64,000 bases of DNA. It comes from Fredinandcohnia aciditolerans (GTDB lineage Bacteria > Bacillota > Bacilli > Bacillales > Bacillaceae_L). Location: contig QGHH01000009.1 in the NCBI GenBank assembly GCA_003640645.1, forward strand, positions 1-64,000. The letters are read 5' to 3'. This document shows positions 9,820-17,057 of this stretch, piece after piece. The position numbers and the translations under genes are program-made. The notes under the pieces are model-generated. The model searched no databases and was not told where the DNA came from. It was given only the letters and a program-made list of their open reading frames with translations. Numbering within the stretch: the first letter of the stretch is position 1; each line of letters starts with the position of its first letter.

Positions 9820-10116
9820 TTAGAAAATTTGAGTAATCCAATAGCCATGGAGGATAAAAACATATGCATATAAAGCAGTGGCTACATAGGATAAAGAACG
9901 AATTAATCGGTTCACTGGGATACGAATGATAAAATAAAGTGAAATCAAACATAAAGAAAGCATTGCTTTTATAAGTAGAAATAATACCGGATGGATTTCG
10001 TATATTGTGTACATTAACAGGTTGGCTTCTGATATATGGCCGCCAAGGATTCCGAAATGGGTGATAAATGCGTCTATGAGATTTAAAAAAGCTAGCAAAA
10101 TGAGGATAAATTTCAT
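9820..10116 (-). CDS. DUF5658 family membrane protein
   Basis: A 98-aa protein with about three hydrophobic segments (4-25, 40-64, 75-93). The N-terminal signature NLIDAFITHFGILGGHISEA followed by NLLM resembles the DUF5658 pattern (D..T...G..EaN). It is probably an integral membrane protein and its role is unknown. It is transcribed with the downstream zinc-ribbon gene. A perfect SinR-type box lies about 95 bp upstream, suggesting membership of the biofilm regulon (inference). Confidence 0.7.
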   Translation of the reverse strand: MKFILILLAFLNLIDAFITHFGILGGHISEANLLMYTIYEIHPVLFLLIKAMLSLCLISLYFIIRIPVNRLIRSLSYVATALYAYVFILHGYWITQIF

Positions 10117-10257
10117 TGGAAACCTCGCAAATCATCATTAATAAAGTTAAGTTAATATTGAGAACTTATTCAGATATATCCTATGATCCGCTTTTATTCA
10201 TTCTCAATAAAGAACACACGAACGAATATACTCCCTATTAAATTAAATATCTATCAA
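10117..10257 (-). promoter_or_regulatory. Intergenic region with SinR-type boxes before DUF5658 gene
   Basis: On the minus strand GTTCTTT lies at 10209-10215, next to a TTCGTTCG sequence, and GTTCTCA occurs further downstream. The first is a perfect match to GTTCTYT. No good sigma-A promoter is apparent. The region separates the LPXTG-protein gene from the DUF5658/zinc-ribbon pair. Confidence 0.45.
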
Positions 10258-10875
10258 TCACGATCTTAAACGTTTTCTCAGGTAGTAAAATATAAAACCT
10301 CCACCTAAAGCTAAAATTATACCAGCAATTAGTATATTAAAGGTGTTAGTACCAGTCTCAGGCAATTTAGGTCCATCAACAGGAAGGACTCCACCTAAAG
10401 TACCTTCTGCATAGAACTTCATTTCCACTTCAGTTGCTAAACCCTGGTACTCATTCCCTAAATGTGGAGGAAATTCTACCGTAAATATTAGTTCCTCTTG
10501 TTGACCACTTACTATTGGTCTAGGATCTATTTTTTTAAAATTCCCCAATTTTCCTTTGAAAATATCTCCATTCTTATCAGAAATAGTTAGAAATAACTCC
10601 TCATACAATTCTTTCGATCCTGACTTTCGATCTGCTGAAGTTAAATAGTTAAAATCCTCAGTACCACTATTTTTTATGATTAATGTTCTAGTTGCCCAGT
10701 CTCCCGGTTTAAAATTATCAACATCAAATAATACTTTTTCAGGTGTTGTATTGATATCTATTTCTTTATTGTTGTTAGATGGAGATGCTGAAACTTGATT
10801 TGCTAGAAAAAAAAATAGAAGAGTACACACTGTCATAAAATATATTTTTCTAATAAAACTCTTACCTAACTTCAT
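10258..10875 (-). CDS. LPXTG-anchored TasA/CalY-like surface protein
   Basis: A 205-aa secreted protein. It has a signal peptide (residues 1-30, ending VSASP) and a central domain with the TasA/CalY core pattern (VDNFKPGDW, TLIIKNSGTEDF, EVEMKFYAEG). It ends in a complete sortase signal: LPETG (171-175), a hydrophobic helix (179-198) and the charged tail RKRLRS. Sortase A would link it to peptidoglycan. It is the fifth gene of the matrix operon, directly after sipW. No sortase gene is in the window. Its likely role is anchoring matrix fibres to the wall (inference). Confidence 0.85.
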   Translation of the reverse strand: MKLGKSFIRKIYFMTVCTLLFFFLANQVSASPSNNNKEIDINTTPEKVLFDVDNFKPGDWATRTLIIKNSGTEDFNYLTSADRKSGSKELYEELFLTISDKNGDIFKGKLGNFKKIDPRPIVSGQQEELIFTVEFPPHLGNEYQGLATEVEMKFYAEGTLGGVLPVDGPKLPETGTNTFNILIAGIILALGGGFIFYYLRKRLRS

Positions 10876-10902
10876 TATTTGCTCCCTTCCTTCCCTAGAA
10901 GG

Positions 10903-10929
10903 GGATCAATATTTAAAGAATATTGATCC
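10903..10929 (-). other. Intercistronic hairpin sipW / LPXTG gene
   Basis: A perfect 11-bp stem GGATCAATATT / AATATTGATCC with a 5-nt loop starts directly after the sipW stop. No U-run follows; the next bases are CC(T)TCTAGGG and then the ribosome site. It is more likely an mRNA-stability or processing element than a terminator. Confidence 0.7.
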
Positions 10930-11517
10930 TTAATTAGTTTTTGTTTCTTCGATAGCATCTTTTGTTTTATTGCTTATATCAATTTTTGAAATTGTTCTCC
11001 AAAGTGAGAAAATAGAATATAGGAAGATCAAAACCCCTGGGACTATCATTAATATGATTGTTCCATTTTTTGAACTTGCAAAATCAGCAAAATATCCAAG
11101 ATAAGGAATCGTTAATCCACGATATTCGGCTACTACATTTTGAGCTAATACTGGATTAATATCTTCTGTATTGTTATTATCCCCTTTTGTTTTATACATC
11201 ACTTGATTCTCGTTTTTTAGGACTTCAGTAATTCTGTGAGTGATGAGTTTTTCATCTTCTTCCATAAAGGTGATTACGTCACCTTCTTTAAACCGCGTCA
11301 TATCTCCGCCTGTTTTTACTGCGATAATAGATCCTGTTTTGATTCCTGGTTCCATTGACCCTGATAATACAGTTTTAAGTTGGTAACCAAAAATTGTTGG
11401 TTCCCCACCTGAGATTTTATTTGAAACTACCAAAGCTGCTACCCCTATTAATAATAGTACGAGCAAGCTCGTGACAATATGATTAATCCACTTCTTAATT
11501 ACCTTCTTTTTATTCAT
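10930..11517 (-). CDS. sipW: Signal peptidase I SipW (ER type)
   Basis: A 195-aa membrane-bound type I signal peptidase of the ER/archaeal class. An N-terminal transmembrane helix (about 13-32) is followed by the Ser motif LSGSMEPGI (Ser54), then THRI (His94, replacing the Lys of bacterial enzymes) and KGDNN (Asp113). A second membrane segment lies near 153-172. SipW cleaves TasA/CalY and TapA precursors. It overlaps the tapA stop by one base (TAATG), so the two are translationally coupled. Confidence 0.95.
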   Translation of the reverse strand: MNKKKVIKKWINHIVTSLLVLLLIGVAALVVSNKISGGEPTIFGYQLKTVLSGSMEPGIKTGSIIAVKTGGDMTRFKEGDVITFMEEDEKLITHRITEVLKNENQVMYKTKGDNNNTEDINPVLAQNVVAEYRGLTIPYLGYFADFASSKNGTIILMIVPGVLIFLYSIFSLWRTISKIDISNKTKDAIEETKTN

Positions 11518-12287
11518 TATTCATCCTTCTCCTCTTTATTATCATCTATGATATCATTCGCAATTTCAGCTGAATCACCAGTTGTTCCTACCATCCCATC
11601 AGATGTTGCTTCTTCATTTGTAACTTCTGTTGGTTCCTCACTGGATACTTCATTACTTTGTTGTTCATTTTCAGGTTCTATATTATTTTCCTTAGTTTTT
11701 TCAATAACTGGCTCTTCCGTTTCAACTTCGATTGTTTCATTAGAATTGTCATTTTGATTAGAATTGTTGTTCATGCATTTTACTTTGAGCTTCTTTTTGC
11801 TCCATGCATCATCAAACTGTTTATTCGTTTGAATAGCTTTAAACTCATAAAATCCTTCATTACTTGTTTTATGTGTTAACGTAATCTCTTCTCCACTTTT
11901 TAGAATTGGAATAACACCTTCATAAATTTTTTCACCTTGATTTTTAGGCTTTCCATTCTCTGAAGTGAAATATATTTCATAAATACTTTGTGTCGTCATG
12001 TCGCTTCCAGTATTTCTTAAAATAACTTCCATATCTGCCGGACATGCTTTTAGATTATCGTTAGCTGGCTCAGGGAATACAAGATTACTATTATCTGGTG
12101 GCGACCATTCACCTGCAGTAATTAAGATATTACCTTGTGATTTAGAAGTGAAATATGCCGTTGTTGTTGAAGTAAAATAATTCATAGCGAATATTAGAAT
12201 ATAAAATACAAGGGCAGCCTTAAATATGATTTTGTATTTTTTATATCTTTTATTCATTTCTCTTAGTAATCTACTTGTTTTTCGCAA
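11517..12287 (-). CDS. tapA: TapA-like matrix fibre assembly protein
   Basis: A 256-aa secreted protein resembling B. subtilis TapA (YqxM). It has a basic N-terminus, a hydrophobic helix (21-40), the SipW-type segment TTTAYFTSKSQGN, and a TapA domain with two cysteines (CPADMEVILRNTGSD, KVKCMNN). A long acidic Glu/Asn-rich tail (175-256) follows. In B. subtilis TapA promotes TasA fibre formation at the cell surface. The start is TTG, 11 nt after AAGGGG; an internal ATG ten codons later has a badly placed ribosome site. Unlike in B. subtilis it follows, not precedes, the tasA-type genes. Confidence 0.85.
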   Translation of the reverse strand: MRKTSRLLREMNKRYKKYKIIFKAALVFYILIFAMNYFTSTTTAYFTSKSQGNILITAGEWSPPDNSNLVFPEPANDNLKACPADMEVILRNTGSDMTTQSIYEIYFTSENGKPKNQGEKIYEGVIPILKSGEEITLTHKTSNEGFYEFKAIQTNKQFDDAWSKKKLKVKCMNNNSNQNDNSNETIEVETEEPVIEKTKENNIEPENEQQSNEVSSEEPTEVTNEEATSDGMVGTTGDSAEIANDIIDDNKEEKDE

Positions 12288-12323
12288 TGCTATCTCAGCC
12301 CCTTCAAATTCGCAATTCTGGAT

Positions 12324-12400
12324 TTATATATATTTATGAAAACAACTCAGGTGCTATGCTTTCATAAATATATATAAAACAGGAAGGAGAGGGCTCTCCT
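12324..12400 (-). other. Long intercistronic hairpins between second tasA-like gene and tapA
   Basis: A perfect 18-bp inverted repeat (TTATATATATTTATGAAA at 12324-12341 and its exact complement at 12360-12377) encloses an 18-nt loop. Just 5' on the transcript a second stem, AGGAGAG/CTCTCCT (12385-12400), follows the tasA-like stop. Neither has a terminator U-run. Likely roles are stabilising the upstream tasA messages or lowering tapA-sipW expression (inference). Confidence 0.75.
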
Positions 12401-12413
12401 CCCCTATTAGTAG

Positions 12414-13001
12414 CTATCTAAGTTCCCCATCTTGTTGACTAGCATCGAAAATCAATTGGAAATCTAATTTGTCATCTTGGAATTTATTTTGATCCGCACC
12501 ATTATCATCGAACTTATAGTTGAAAATTAATACTTGTCTGTCCGAATTATTTAATGGACCTGTTTTAGAGTTTAAATCTTCAGCAACAACTAAATCTTCA
12601 ATTTCAGAAAGTGGTGTCCAATCAAGTACAACTGGACCATTTTGTCTATTTTCACTAATTCTTACTAGAATATGATCTGCGAAATCTTCCCCAGCATTGT
12701 CACCATTTGTATCAGACACTGTGTAATCAACGTTCATTTTTACATCTTTAATTTTGAGTGAACCTTCGCTATATAAGCGAAGTTGTTTAATTATCCAATC
12801 ACCTGGCTTCATATTATCAACACTTAAATCAACATATGCACTGTCATCAGTACTTTTTAGCTCTAAGTCTAATGTTCCAGCAGCAAACGAATTATTTGAT
12901 ACCTCAGTGTCACTAAAATAAGCAAATGTTCCCCCACCAATAAGTCCTAATCCTAGAATAGCTGTTGCGGCAGTTAGTCCTAATTTTTTCTTCATACTCA
13001 T
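12414..13001 (-). CDS. TasA/CalY (camelysin) family fibre protein, copy 2
   Basis: A 195-aa secreted protein of the TasA/CalY family. It starts MSMKKKLGLTAATAILGLGL, with the SipW-type cleavage region GGGTFAYFSDTEVSNNSFAA and then GTLDLEL. Family features downstream are VDNMKPGDW, SEGSLKI and the C-terminal DDNGADQNKFQDDKLDFQLI. It lacks any cell-wall anchor. The start at 13001 was chosen because AAGGGG lies 9 nt upstream and the N-terminus aligns with B. subtilis TasA; longer frames add an implausible N-terminus. It is the second gene of the operon. Confidence 0.92.
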   Translation of the reverse strand: MSMKKKLGLTAATAILGLGLIGGGTFAYFSDTEVSNNSFAAGTLDLELKSTDDSAYVDLSVDNMKPGDWIIKQLRLYSEGSLKIKDVKMNVDYTVSDTNGDNAGEDFADHILVRISENRQNGPVVLDWTPLSEIEDLVVAEDLNSKTGPLNNSDRQVLIFNYKFDDNGADQNKFQDDKLDFQLIFDASQQDGELR

Positions 13002-13071
13002 CTTCGTTTCCCCTTTTTTCTCCCTATAAATAACGTTTTTCACAAGATTATTGTAACTAGTATGTATACAA

Positions 13072-13095
13072 GGAAGGAGATAGAATCCCCTTCCC
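13072..13095 (-). other. Intercistronic hairpin between the two tasA-like genes
   Basis: On the transcript GGAAGGGGAU-UCU-AUCUCCUUCC folds into a ten-pair stem (one G-U) 19 nt after the first tasA-like stop, again without a U-run. It belongs to the same pattern as the hairpins at 12324-12400 and 10903-10929. Confidence 0.65.
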
Positions 13096-13113
13096 CTTTT
13101 CAATTATGAAATA

Positions 13114-13746
13114 TTATTTTAATTCCCCTTCAGTTTGATGAGCAGTAAATGTCCAATCTAGTTTTAAAGTATCACCTTGGAATTCGTTTTGATCTGCACC
13201 ATTGTCAACAAATTCGAATGCAACATACATTTGGTCACTAGTACCATTCTCTAAACCATCACCTTCACCGTTTAATCCAAATAAGTGGGTAAAGAAGCCT
13301 TGTACGTTTTCAACTGCATCTGGTTCCATATTTTGAAGATCATACAATGTAGTTTCTGCAATTACATCATTATAATCTCCGATAACCCAACCATCACCTG
13401 TTTTATCAGCATTTTCAAGGAATAGCACCTTAATGTGTTTACCAAAGTCGTCAACATTATCACCTTTTGCATCTACAACGTTATAAGCTGTAGCTAAATC
13501 AACTGATGAAATATCTAAAGAACCATTGTTTTCTAATAGGAATTCACGAACCATTATATCTCCAGGCTTGATGTTTTCAACATCAATTACAACTGATGGG
13601 TTTACTGCTAAATCTAATGTACCAGCTGTAAATTCATTGTGTGATACTTCTGTGTCGCTGAAGTACGCAAATGTTCCTCCCCCGATTAGTGATAATCCTA
13701 GTGCTGCTGATGCTACCCCTAAACCTAATTTCTTTTTCAAACTCAT
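13114..13746 (-). CDS. tasA: TasA/CalY (camelysin) family fibre protein, copy 1
   Basis: A 210-aa matrix fibre protein. The N-terminus MSLKKKLGLGVASAALGLSL is nearly the B. subtilis TasA leader, followed by GGGTFAYFSDTEVSHNEFTA and GTLDLAV. The body has VENIKPGDIMVREF, NNGSLDISSV and, at the end, VDNGADQNEFQGDTLKLDWT. SipW should process it; the product is exported and polymerises. At 210 aa it is nearer CalY length than B. subtilis TasA (261 aa). It is the first gene of the matrix operon, behind SinR-type operators, with an AAGAGGAGG ribosome site. Confidence 0.93.
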   Translation of the reverse strand: MSLKKKLGLGVASAALGLSLIGGGTFAYFSDTEVSHNEFTAGTLDLAVNPSVVIDVENIKPGDIMVREFLLENNGSLDISSVDLATAYNVVDAKGDNVDDFGKHIKVLFLENADKTGDGWVIGDYNDVIAETTLYDLQNMEPDAVENVQGFFTHLFGLNGEGDGLENGTSDQMYVAFEFVDNGADQNEFQGDTLKLDWTFTAHQTEGELK

Positions 13747-14055
13747 TTTTGTTTCCTCCTCTTTTTCTCTTATAAATTTTTATATTGAATCCTTATGTAT
13801 TGATAAGGAGATCAACCAGAACTGTACTTAGTAAAGTTCATTTGTGTTCTCTGTAACGAACTTACAATGTGAGTATAGCCCATAAGTCTTATATTTGAAA
13901 AATCCCAAAATCAGTCACTTTTTCTTAATAAAGAACGTATATCGTTCGTTTTCTCGTAATATCTCTTATTTCCTTACTATTTTATTATTTTATTAAGAAC
14001 AATAAGTTCCTTATAATGAACGTGTAAGTATTCAAATTAACGAAGGAGAAGGAAG
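13747..14055. promoter_or_regulatory. Divergent control region tasA-like operon / sinR2 with SinR-type operators
   Basis: Perfect GTTCTYT sites occur at 13846-13852 (GTTCTCT) and 13930-13936 (minus strand GTTCTTT). Near matches occur at 13855-13861, 13944-13950, 13994-14000 and 14006-14012. Several are paired as inverted repeats, for example GTTCTCTGTAACGAAC and AAGAACGTATATCGTTC. A TATAAT at 14012-14017 faces sinR2 and a TATACT (minus, about 13872-13877) faces the fibre operon. SinR repression of both directions is likely. Confidence 0.7.
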
Positions 14056-14439
14056 ATGATCGGTTCGAGGATTAAAGAATTACGAAGGCAGAAAAGTCTC
14101 ACGATTACCGAACTTGCAAAACGCGCTGGGGTTTCAAAGTCATATTTAAGCTATATTGAACGAGATGTACAAAAAAATCCTTCTATTCAATTCTTAACTA
14201 AGATTTCAAAGCCACTCGATACAAATATTGAATTTTTATTAGGAGAAGAAAAAACAATTCCTCATTCTAATGAACCACTTGATCAAGAGTGGACCAAGCT
14301 CTTAAAAAATGCAATTGATGACGGATTAAGCAAAGAGGACTTCCGAGAGTTTCAAAACTATATAAAATTTAGTAACTGGAAAAATGGTTACATAAAAAAC
14401 AAAGGAGGGAATAATATTGATAACGTGAAAAAAAAATGA
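14056..14439 (+). CDS. Second SinR-family repressor (SlrR-like position)
   Basis: A 127-aa paralogue of SinR. It has an Xre helix-turn-helix (GVSKSYLSYIERDVQKNPSI), a linker, a SinI-like dimerisation segment (LDQEWTKLLKNAIDDGLSKE) and a basic C-terminal extension rich in Lys/Asn. It is divergent from the fibre operon and its promoter overlaps SinR-type boxes. In B. subtilis the SinR paralogue SlrR is itself repressed by SinR, so an SlrR-like role is possible, but this protein is shorter than SlrR. The ATG follows AAGGAGAAGGAAG. Confidence 0.88.
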   Translation: MIGSRIKELRRQKSLTITELAKRAGVSKSYLSYIERDVQKNPSIQFLTKISKPLDTNIEFLLGEEKTIPHSNEPLDQEWTKLLKNAIDDGLSKEDFREFQNYIKFSNWKNGYIKNKGGNNIDNVKKK

Positions 14440-14527
14440 TGAATTTAGATTCCGAGTAATAAAAGTAAATAACAATGGAAATAGTGAAGATGTAACGTGC
14501 CGAATGATTAGGTTTAACTATTTATAA
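14418..14527 (+). pseudogene. Possible frameshifted or slippage-dependent small ORF at A9 run
   Basis: A consensus ribosome site (AAAGGAGGG, 14401-14409) inside the end of sinR2 precedes ATTGATAACGTG and a run of nine A (14428-14436). In the given sequence this frame stops at once. With one A fewer it would read on for about 30 codons (NDEFRFRVIKVNNNGN... ending FNYL, stop at 14527). It could be a decayed gene, a homopolymer sequencing error, or transcriptional slippage. Confidence 0.3.
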
Positions 14528-14545
14528 CAGGTGAGGGGAGAGAGA

Positions 14546-15169
14546 TTGAAACCAATGAAAAAAGGAATAGTGATAACTGGTATAATCGTTGTACTTTGTT
14601 TAGGCTCCACACAATTAATACCCGTATTAGCAAGTGAAGATACAGATATTGAGGTCAATCAAGAACGCGAGGTTTTAGTACCTACTGATGATACTAGAGT
14701 GAAGGACTCAAGTACGAACGAACATGAATATTTAACGACCGAAGAAACAACAACTTCAGATTCCACGAGTGATCTTCGTAGCCAAGCTAGGGAGAGTGAA
14801 CACTATGATAATTATACAAACAATCTAGCAAAGGATTTAGGTATTGAAACTGAAGGTAAGGATTCAGAGGAAATTCAAGCTGAAATTCGTTCTATAATGC
14901 TCCAAGAGAAGGCTAAAGAAGCGGGAATTGAAGTTGAAGGTAAATCAGAGGAAGCCCTTATAACAGAACTTAAAGAAACGTATAGGGAGAAAACTGAGTT
15001 AATAAAGCCTTCCTCTAATAAATACGAAGAACTACGAATGAAACAAGATTCTAGGAGAAATCAAATTCTCGATACAGCAAAATCACATGGCATTGAAACT
15101 GAAGGCAAAGAATTTGATGCAGTTGTTGAAGAGCTAAAGACAGTTTTGTTAAAAGAAAAAGGAGAATAA
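14546..15169 (+). CDS. Secreted acidic protein with three GIExEGK repeats
   Basis: I do not recognise this 207-aa protein. An N-terminal signal peptide (MKKGIVITG then a hydrophobic stretch ending VLASE) is followed by an acidic Thr/Ser-rich linker. Three degenerate helical repeats each contain G-I-E-(T/V)-E-G-K followed by E-E-(I/L/A): DLGIETEGKDSEEIQ, EAGIEVEGKSEEALI, SHGIETEGKEFDAVV. TTG at 14546 is chosen because GGGGAG lies 5 nt upstream; ATG at 14555 is possible. No terminator separates it from sinR2, so co-transcription is likely. Role unknown. Confidence 0.75.
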   Translation: MKPMKKGIVITGIIVVLCLGSTQLIPVLASEDTDIEVNQEREVLVPTDDTRVKDSSTNEHEYLTTEETTTSDSTSDLRSQARESEHYDNYTNNLAKDLGIETEGKDSEEIQAEIRSIMLQEKAKEAGIEVEGKSEEALITELKETYREKTELIKPSSNKYEELRMKQDSRRNQILDTAKSHGIETEGKEFDAVVEELKTVLLKEKGE

Positions 15170-15176
15170 TGTTGAA

Positions 15177-15212
15177 AAAACCTTGAAAGGAACAATCCTT
15201 CCAAGGTTTTTT
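15177..15212. terminator. Bidirectional terminator
   Basis: AAAACCTTGAAAGGA ACAA TCCTTCCAAGGTTTT lies between the convergent repeat-protein and lipoprotein genes, with A/T runs on both sides. Confidence 0.85.
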
Positions 15213-15215
15213 CAT

Positions 15216-15824
15216 TTAATCCGTTTTCTCAACCGCTGATATCACCAAACCTCTTTCATTTTCTTGAGCTTTATAGGTGATGTTGTTCAATGTTGCAGTT
15301 CCGTTTATTTTTTTATCCTTGTCACGAAGTAGCCCCAATTTATATGTGACTTTTCCGATGTCCTCTTCTTTGACTGCCTCTTCTGTGTTTGTTACGGCAA
15401 CCAGTAAGAAGAATGCTGCGATTGTGTCTTCATATTTATCTAACGTGGTGCTAAGGTTATCTGATTCCACGTCTTTTTTTACGATTGATAAACGAACGAC
15501 TTCATTTGTTGTTTCATTTACAATTCCTTCAAGAATCATTCCGTTGTTGACATCGTGTTTAAATTCACCATTTCTTACATCCAATTGTTCAATTTTGTCG
15601 GAATCTTTCATTTCTGTTTGAGCTTCGTTCCAATTTTTAACGAGGTCTTCTGTTGTAAAGCCCAGAGAGCCCAGATCCATGATTTGTTCGTCGGCTTGTT
15701 GAATTTTGGTTGCTTTTGGATCTTCTTTTTTCTCTTGTTCTTTCGCCTTGTCGTCTCCTTTACAACTGACAAGTAATAATGAACTAAGTAGCAAAATCGC
15801 AAAAATAAAAATTCGTTTCCGCAT
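15216..15824 (-). CDS. Putative lipoprotein, unknown function
   Basis: A 202-aa protein with a type II signal peptide (hydrophobic 5-20, lipobox LLVSC with Cys21) and a Lys/Glu-rich linker. A soluble domain follows (IMDLGSLGFTTEDLVKNWNE, LEGIVNETTNEVVRLSIVKK). I do not recognise a named family. It is probably attached to the outer face of the membrane. An AGGAGG lies upstream of ATG. It stands alone on the minus strand, close to a second lipoprotein gene. Confidence 0.75.
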   Translation of the reverse strand: MRKRIFIFAILLLSSLLLVSCKGDDKAKEQEKKEDPKATKIQQADEQIMDLGSLGFTTEDLVKNWNEAQTEMKDSDKIEQLDVRNGEFKHDVNNGMILEGIVNETTNEVVRLSIVKKDVESDNLSTTLDKYEDTIAAFFLLVAVTNTEEAVKEEDIGKVTYKLGLLRDKDKKINGTATLNNITYKAQENERGLVISAVEKTD

Positions 15825-15902
15825 GATTTTCCTCCTACCAGCTAGCTTTTCACATAAAGTTAATATGCACGTTGAAGGTCCAAATCATGCAGAACGCTCA
15901 TA

Positions 15903-15936
15903 CAAAAAAAGCGATCCGGTAGAAGATCGCTTTTTA
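15903..15936 (-). terminator. Terminator of downstream lipoprotein gene
   Basis: AGCGATC CGGTAGAA GATCGCT is followed on the minus strand by a long U-run; it overlaps the stop codon of the lipoprotein gene. Confidence 0.8.
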
Positions 15937-16551
15937 TTCATAATCCTCTGTTTTACTAATCATTACCCTTACAACATACACTTCATCGTTTTCTTTTACT
16001 GTGTTTTCAATCACATCTTCATCCAAGCCAACTCTAATACCGTTAGTGCCATCCCTCACAATTAACGCAAGTACTTGGGGCTTTTCTGCTTCAATATTTA
16101 TTTTGTCATTAAGTTGAGATTGAGCAGTGCCGATTGATGTATCAATTTCCATAACTGGTGACTGCAACGTGGTAGAACCTGTGCCATCGGTCATCGATAA
16201 CGTCCACTGGGCATAAGTAGTGTCATCCAGGTTAAAATTCATTTTGGCAGCAGCCAACGTCATATCTTCGTTGGTTGCGGTCGCCCCACGTACGATATCT
16301 TCTTGTTTTTCTCCATTTTTAAAATGCTCTACCCAAACATGAATCATCTTTATATCTTCATTTTTTATGTTAAGGTCGTACATTAATAGTGTATCGAAAC
16401 CGAGTGAACTAATGATTTGCGAATTTCTCTCATTTTGTTTGACTGGAGTCAGCACACCATCTGTTTTTTTTGAAGGATTGTTTTCATTACTACAGCCGAT
16501 CAGAGCAAGTAAAAAAAGAAATCCAATAGACATTTTAAATAGCCTGCACAC
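15934..16551 (-). CDS. Putative lipoprotein, unknown function
   Basis: A 205-aa protein with a short N-terminus, hydrophobic segment and lipobox ALIGC (Cys about 17 from the chosen start). A soluble domain begins near SQIISSLGFDTLLMYDL. The start is GTG at 16551, placed 6 nt after GGGGGA; the longer upstream frame lacks a ribosome site. It ends with a beta-rich stretch (NDEVYVVRVMISKTEDYE). Not recognised; it is divergent from yqzG. Confidence 0.7.
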   Translation of the reverse strand: MCRLFKMSIGFLFLLALIGCSNENNPSKKTDGVLTPVKQNERNSQIISSLGFDTLLMYDLNIKNEDIKMIHVWVEHFKNGEKQEDIVRGATATNEDMTLAAAKMNFNLDDTTYAQWTLSMTDGTGSTTLQSPVMEIDTSIGTAQSQLNDKINIEAEKPQVLALIVRDGTNGIRVGLDEDVIENTVKENDEVYVVRVMISKTEDYE

Positions 16552-16651
16552 TAGCACTCCCCCTTTTTTCTCATAATACCATAGCTTTCCATTAAACTGC
16601 ATAAATTTTCCTAATGCAGGGAATTCCTAAAGTAAAAGTGAGGTGCTGTAT

Positions 16652-16996
16652 GTGCTGCGTAAAATATTTATTGGCTGTAGTTTTTGTTTGTTATTAACGC
16701 CAACTGTTTTTATCGACAATGATTCTGCAGCTTTTTCAGCTGAGCAAAAAAAGCCAGTCCCAGAGTATGCAAAATGGGGAAAACTTGCGATGGAGGAGAC
16801 ACAGAAACGTTATCCTTCCGCTCAAATTGTTGATTATTTACATGTTGGTAGACATAAGAAAAACGGAATGTATGTTGAACGTTTCAAACTTTGGCTGAAG
16901 CAGGATAATCGTGAATTCGGTGTTTTTGTAAATATCACGTTTGAACCAGAGACTGAACGAGTAAAAAATATTACCGTTGTGGAAACAGACCGATAG
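16652..16996 (+). CDS. yqzG: DUF3889 family exported protein YqzG
   Basis: A 114-aa protein with a signal peptide (up to about residue 28, AAFSAEQ). The DUF3889 domain follows (PEYAKWGKLAMEETQKRYPS, GVFVNITFEPETERVKNITV). In B. subtilis yqzG lies between tapA and yqzE, so the match in content and neighbourhood is good. GTG at 16652 has GAGGTG 6 nt upstream; an alternative GTG lies at 16643. Function unknown. Confidence 0.8.
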   Translation: MLRKIFIGCSFCLLLTPTVFIDNDSAAFSAEQKKPVPEYAKWGKLAMEETQKRYPSAQIVDYLHVGRHKKNGMYVERFKLWLKQDNREFGVFVNITFEPETERVKNITVVETDR

Positions 16997-17057
16997 TGCT
17001 TTTACATATAATCCATCAATTATGTGAAAAATACGAGGTAAAGGAGGTGTGAATGCC

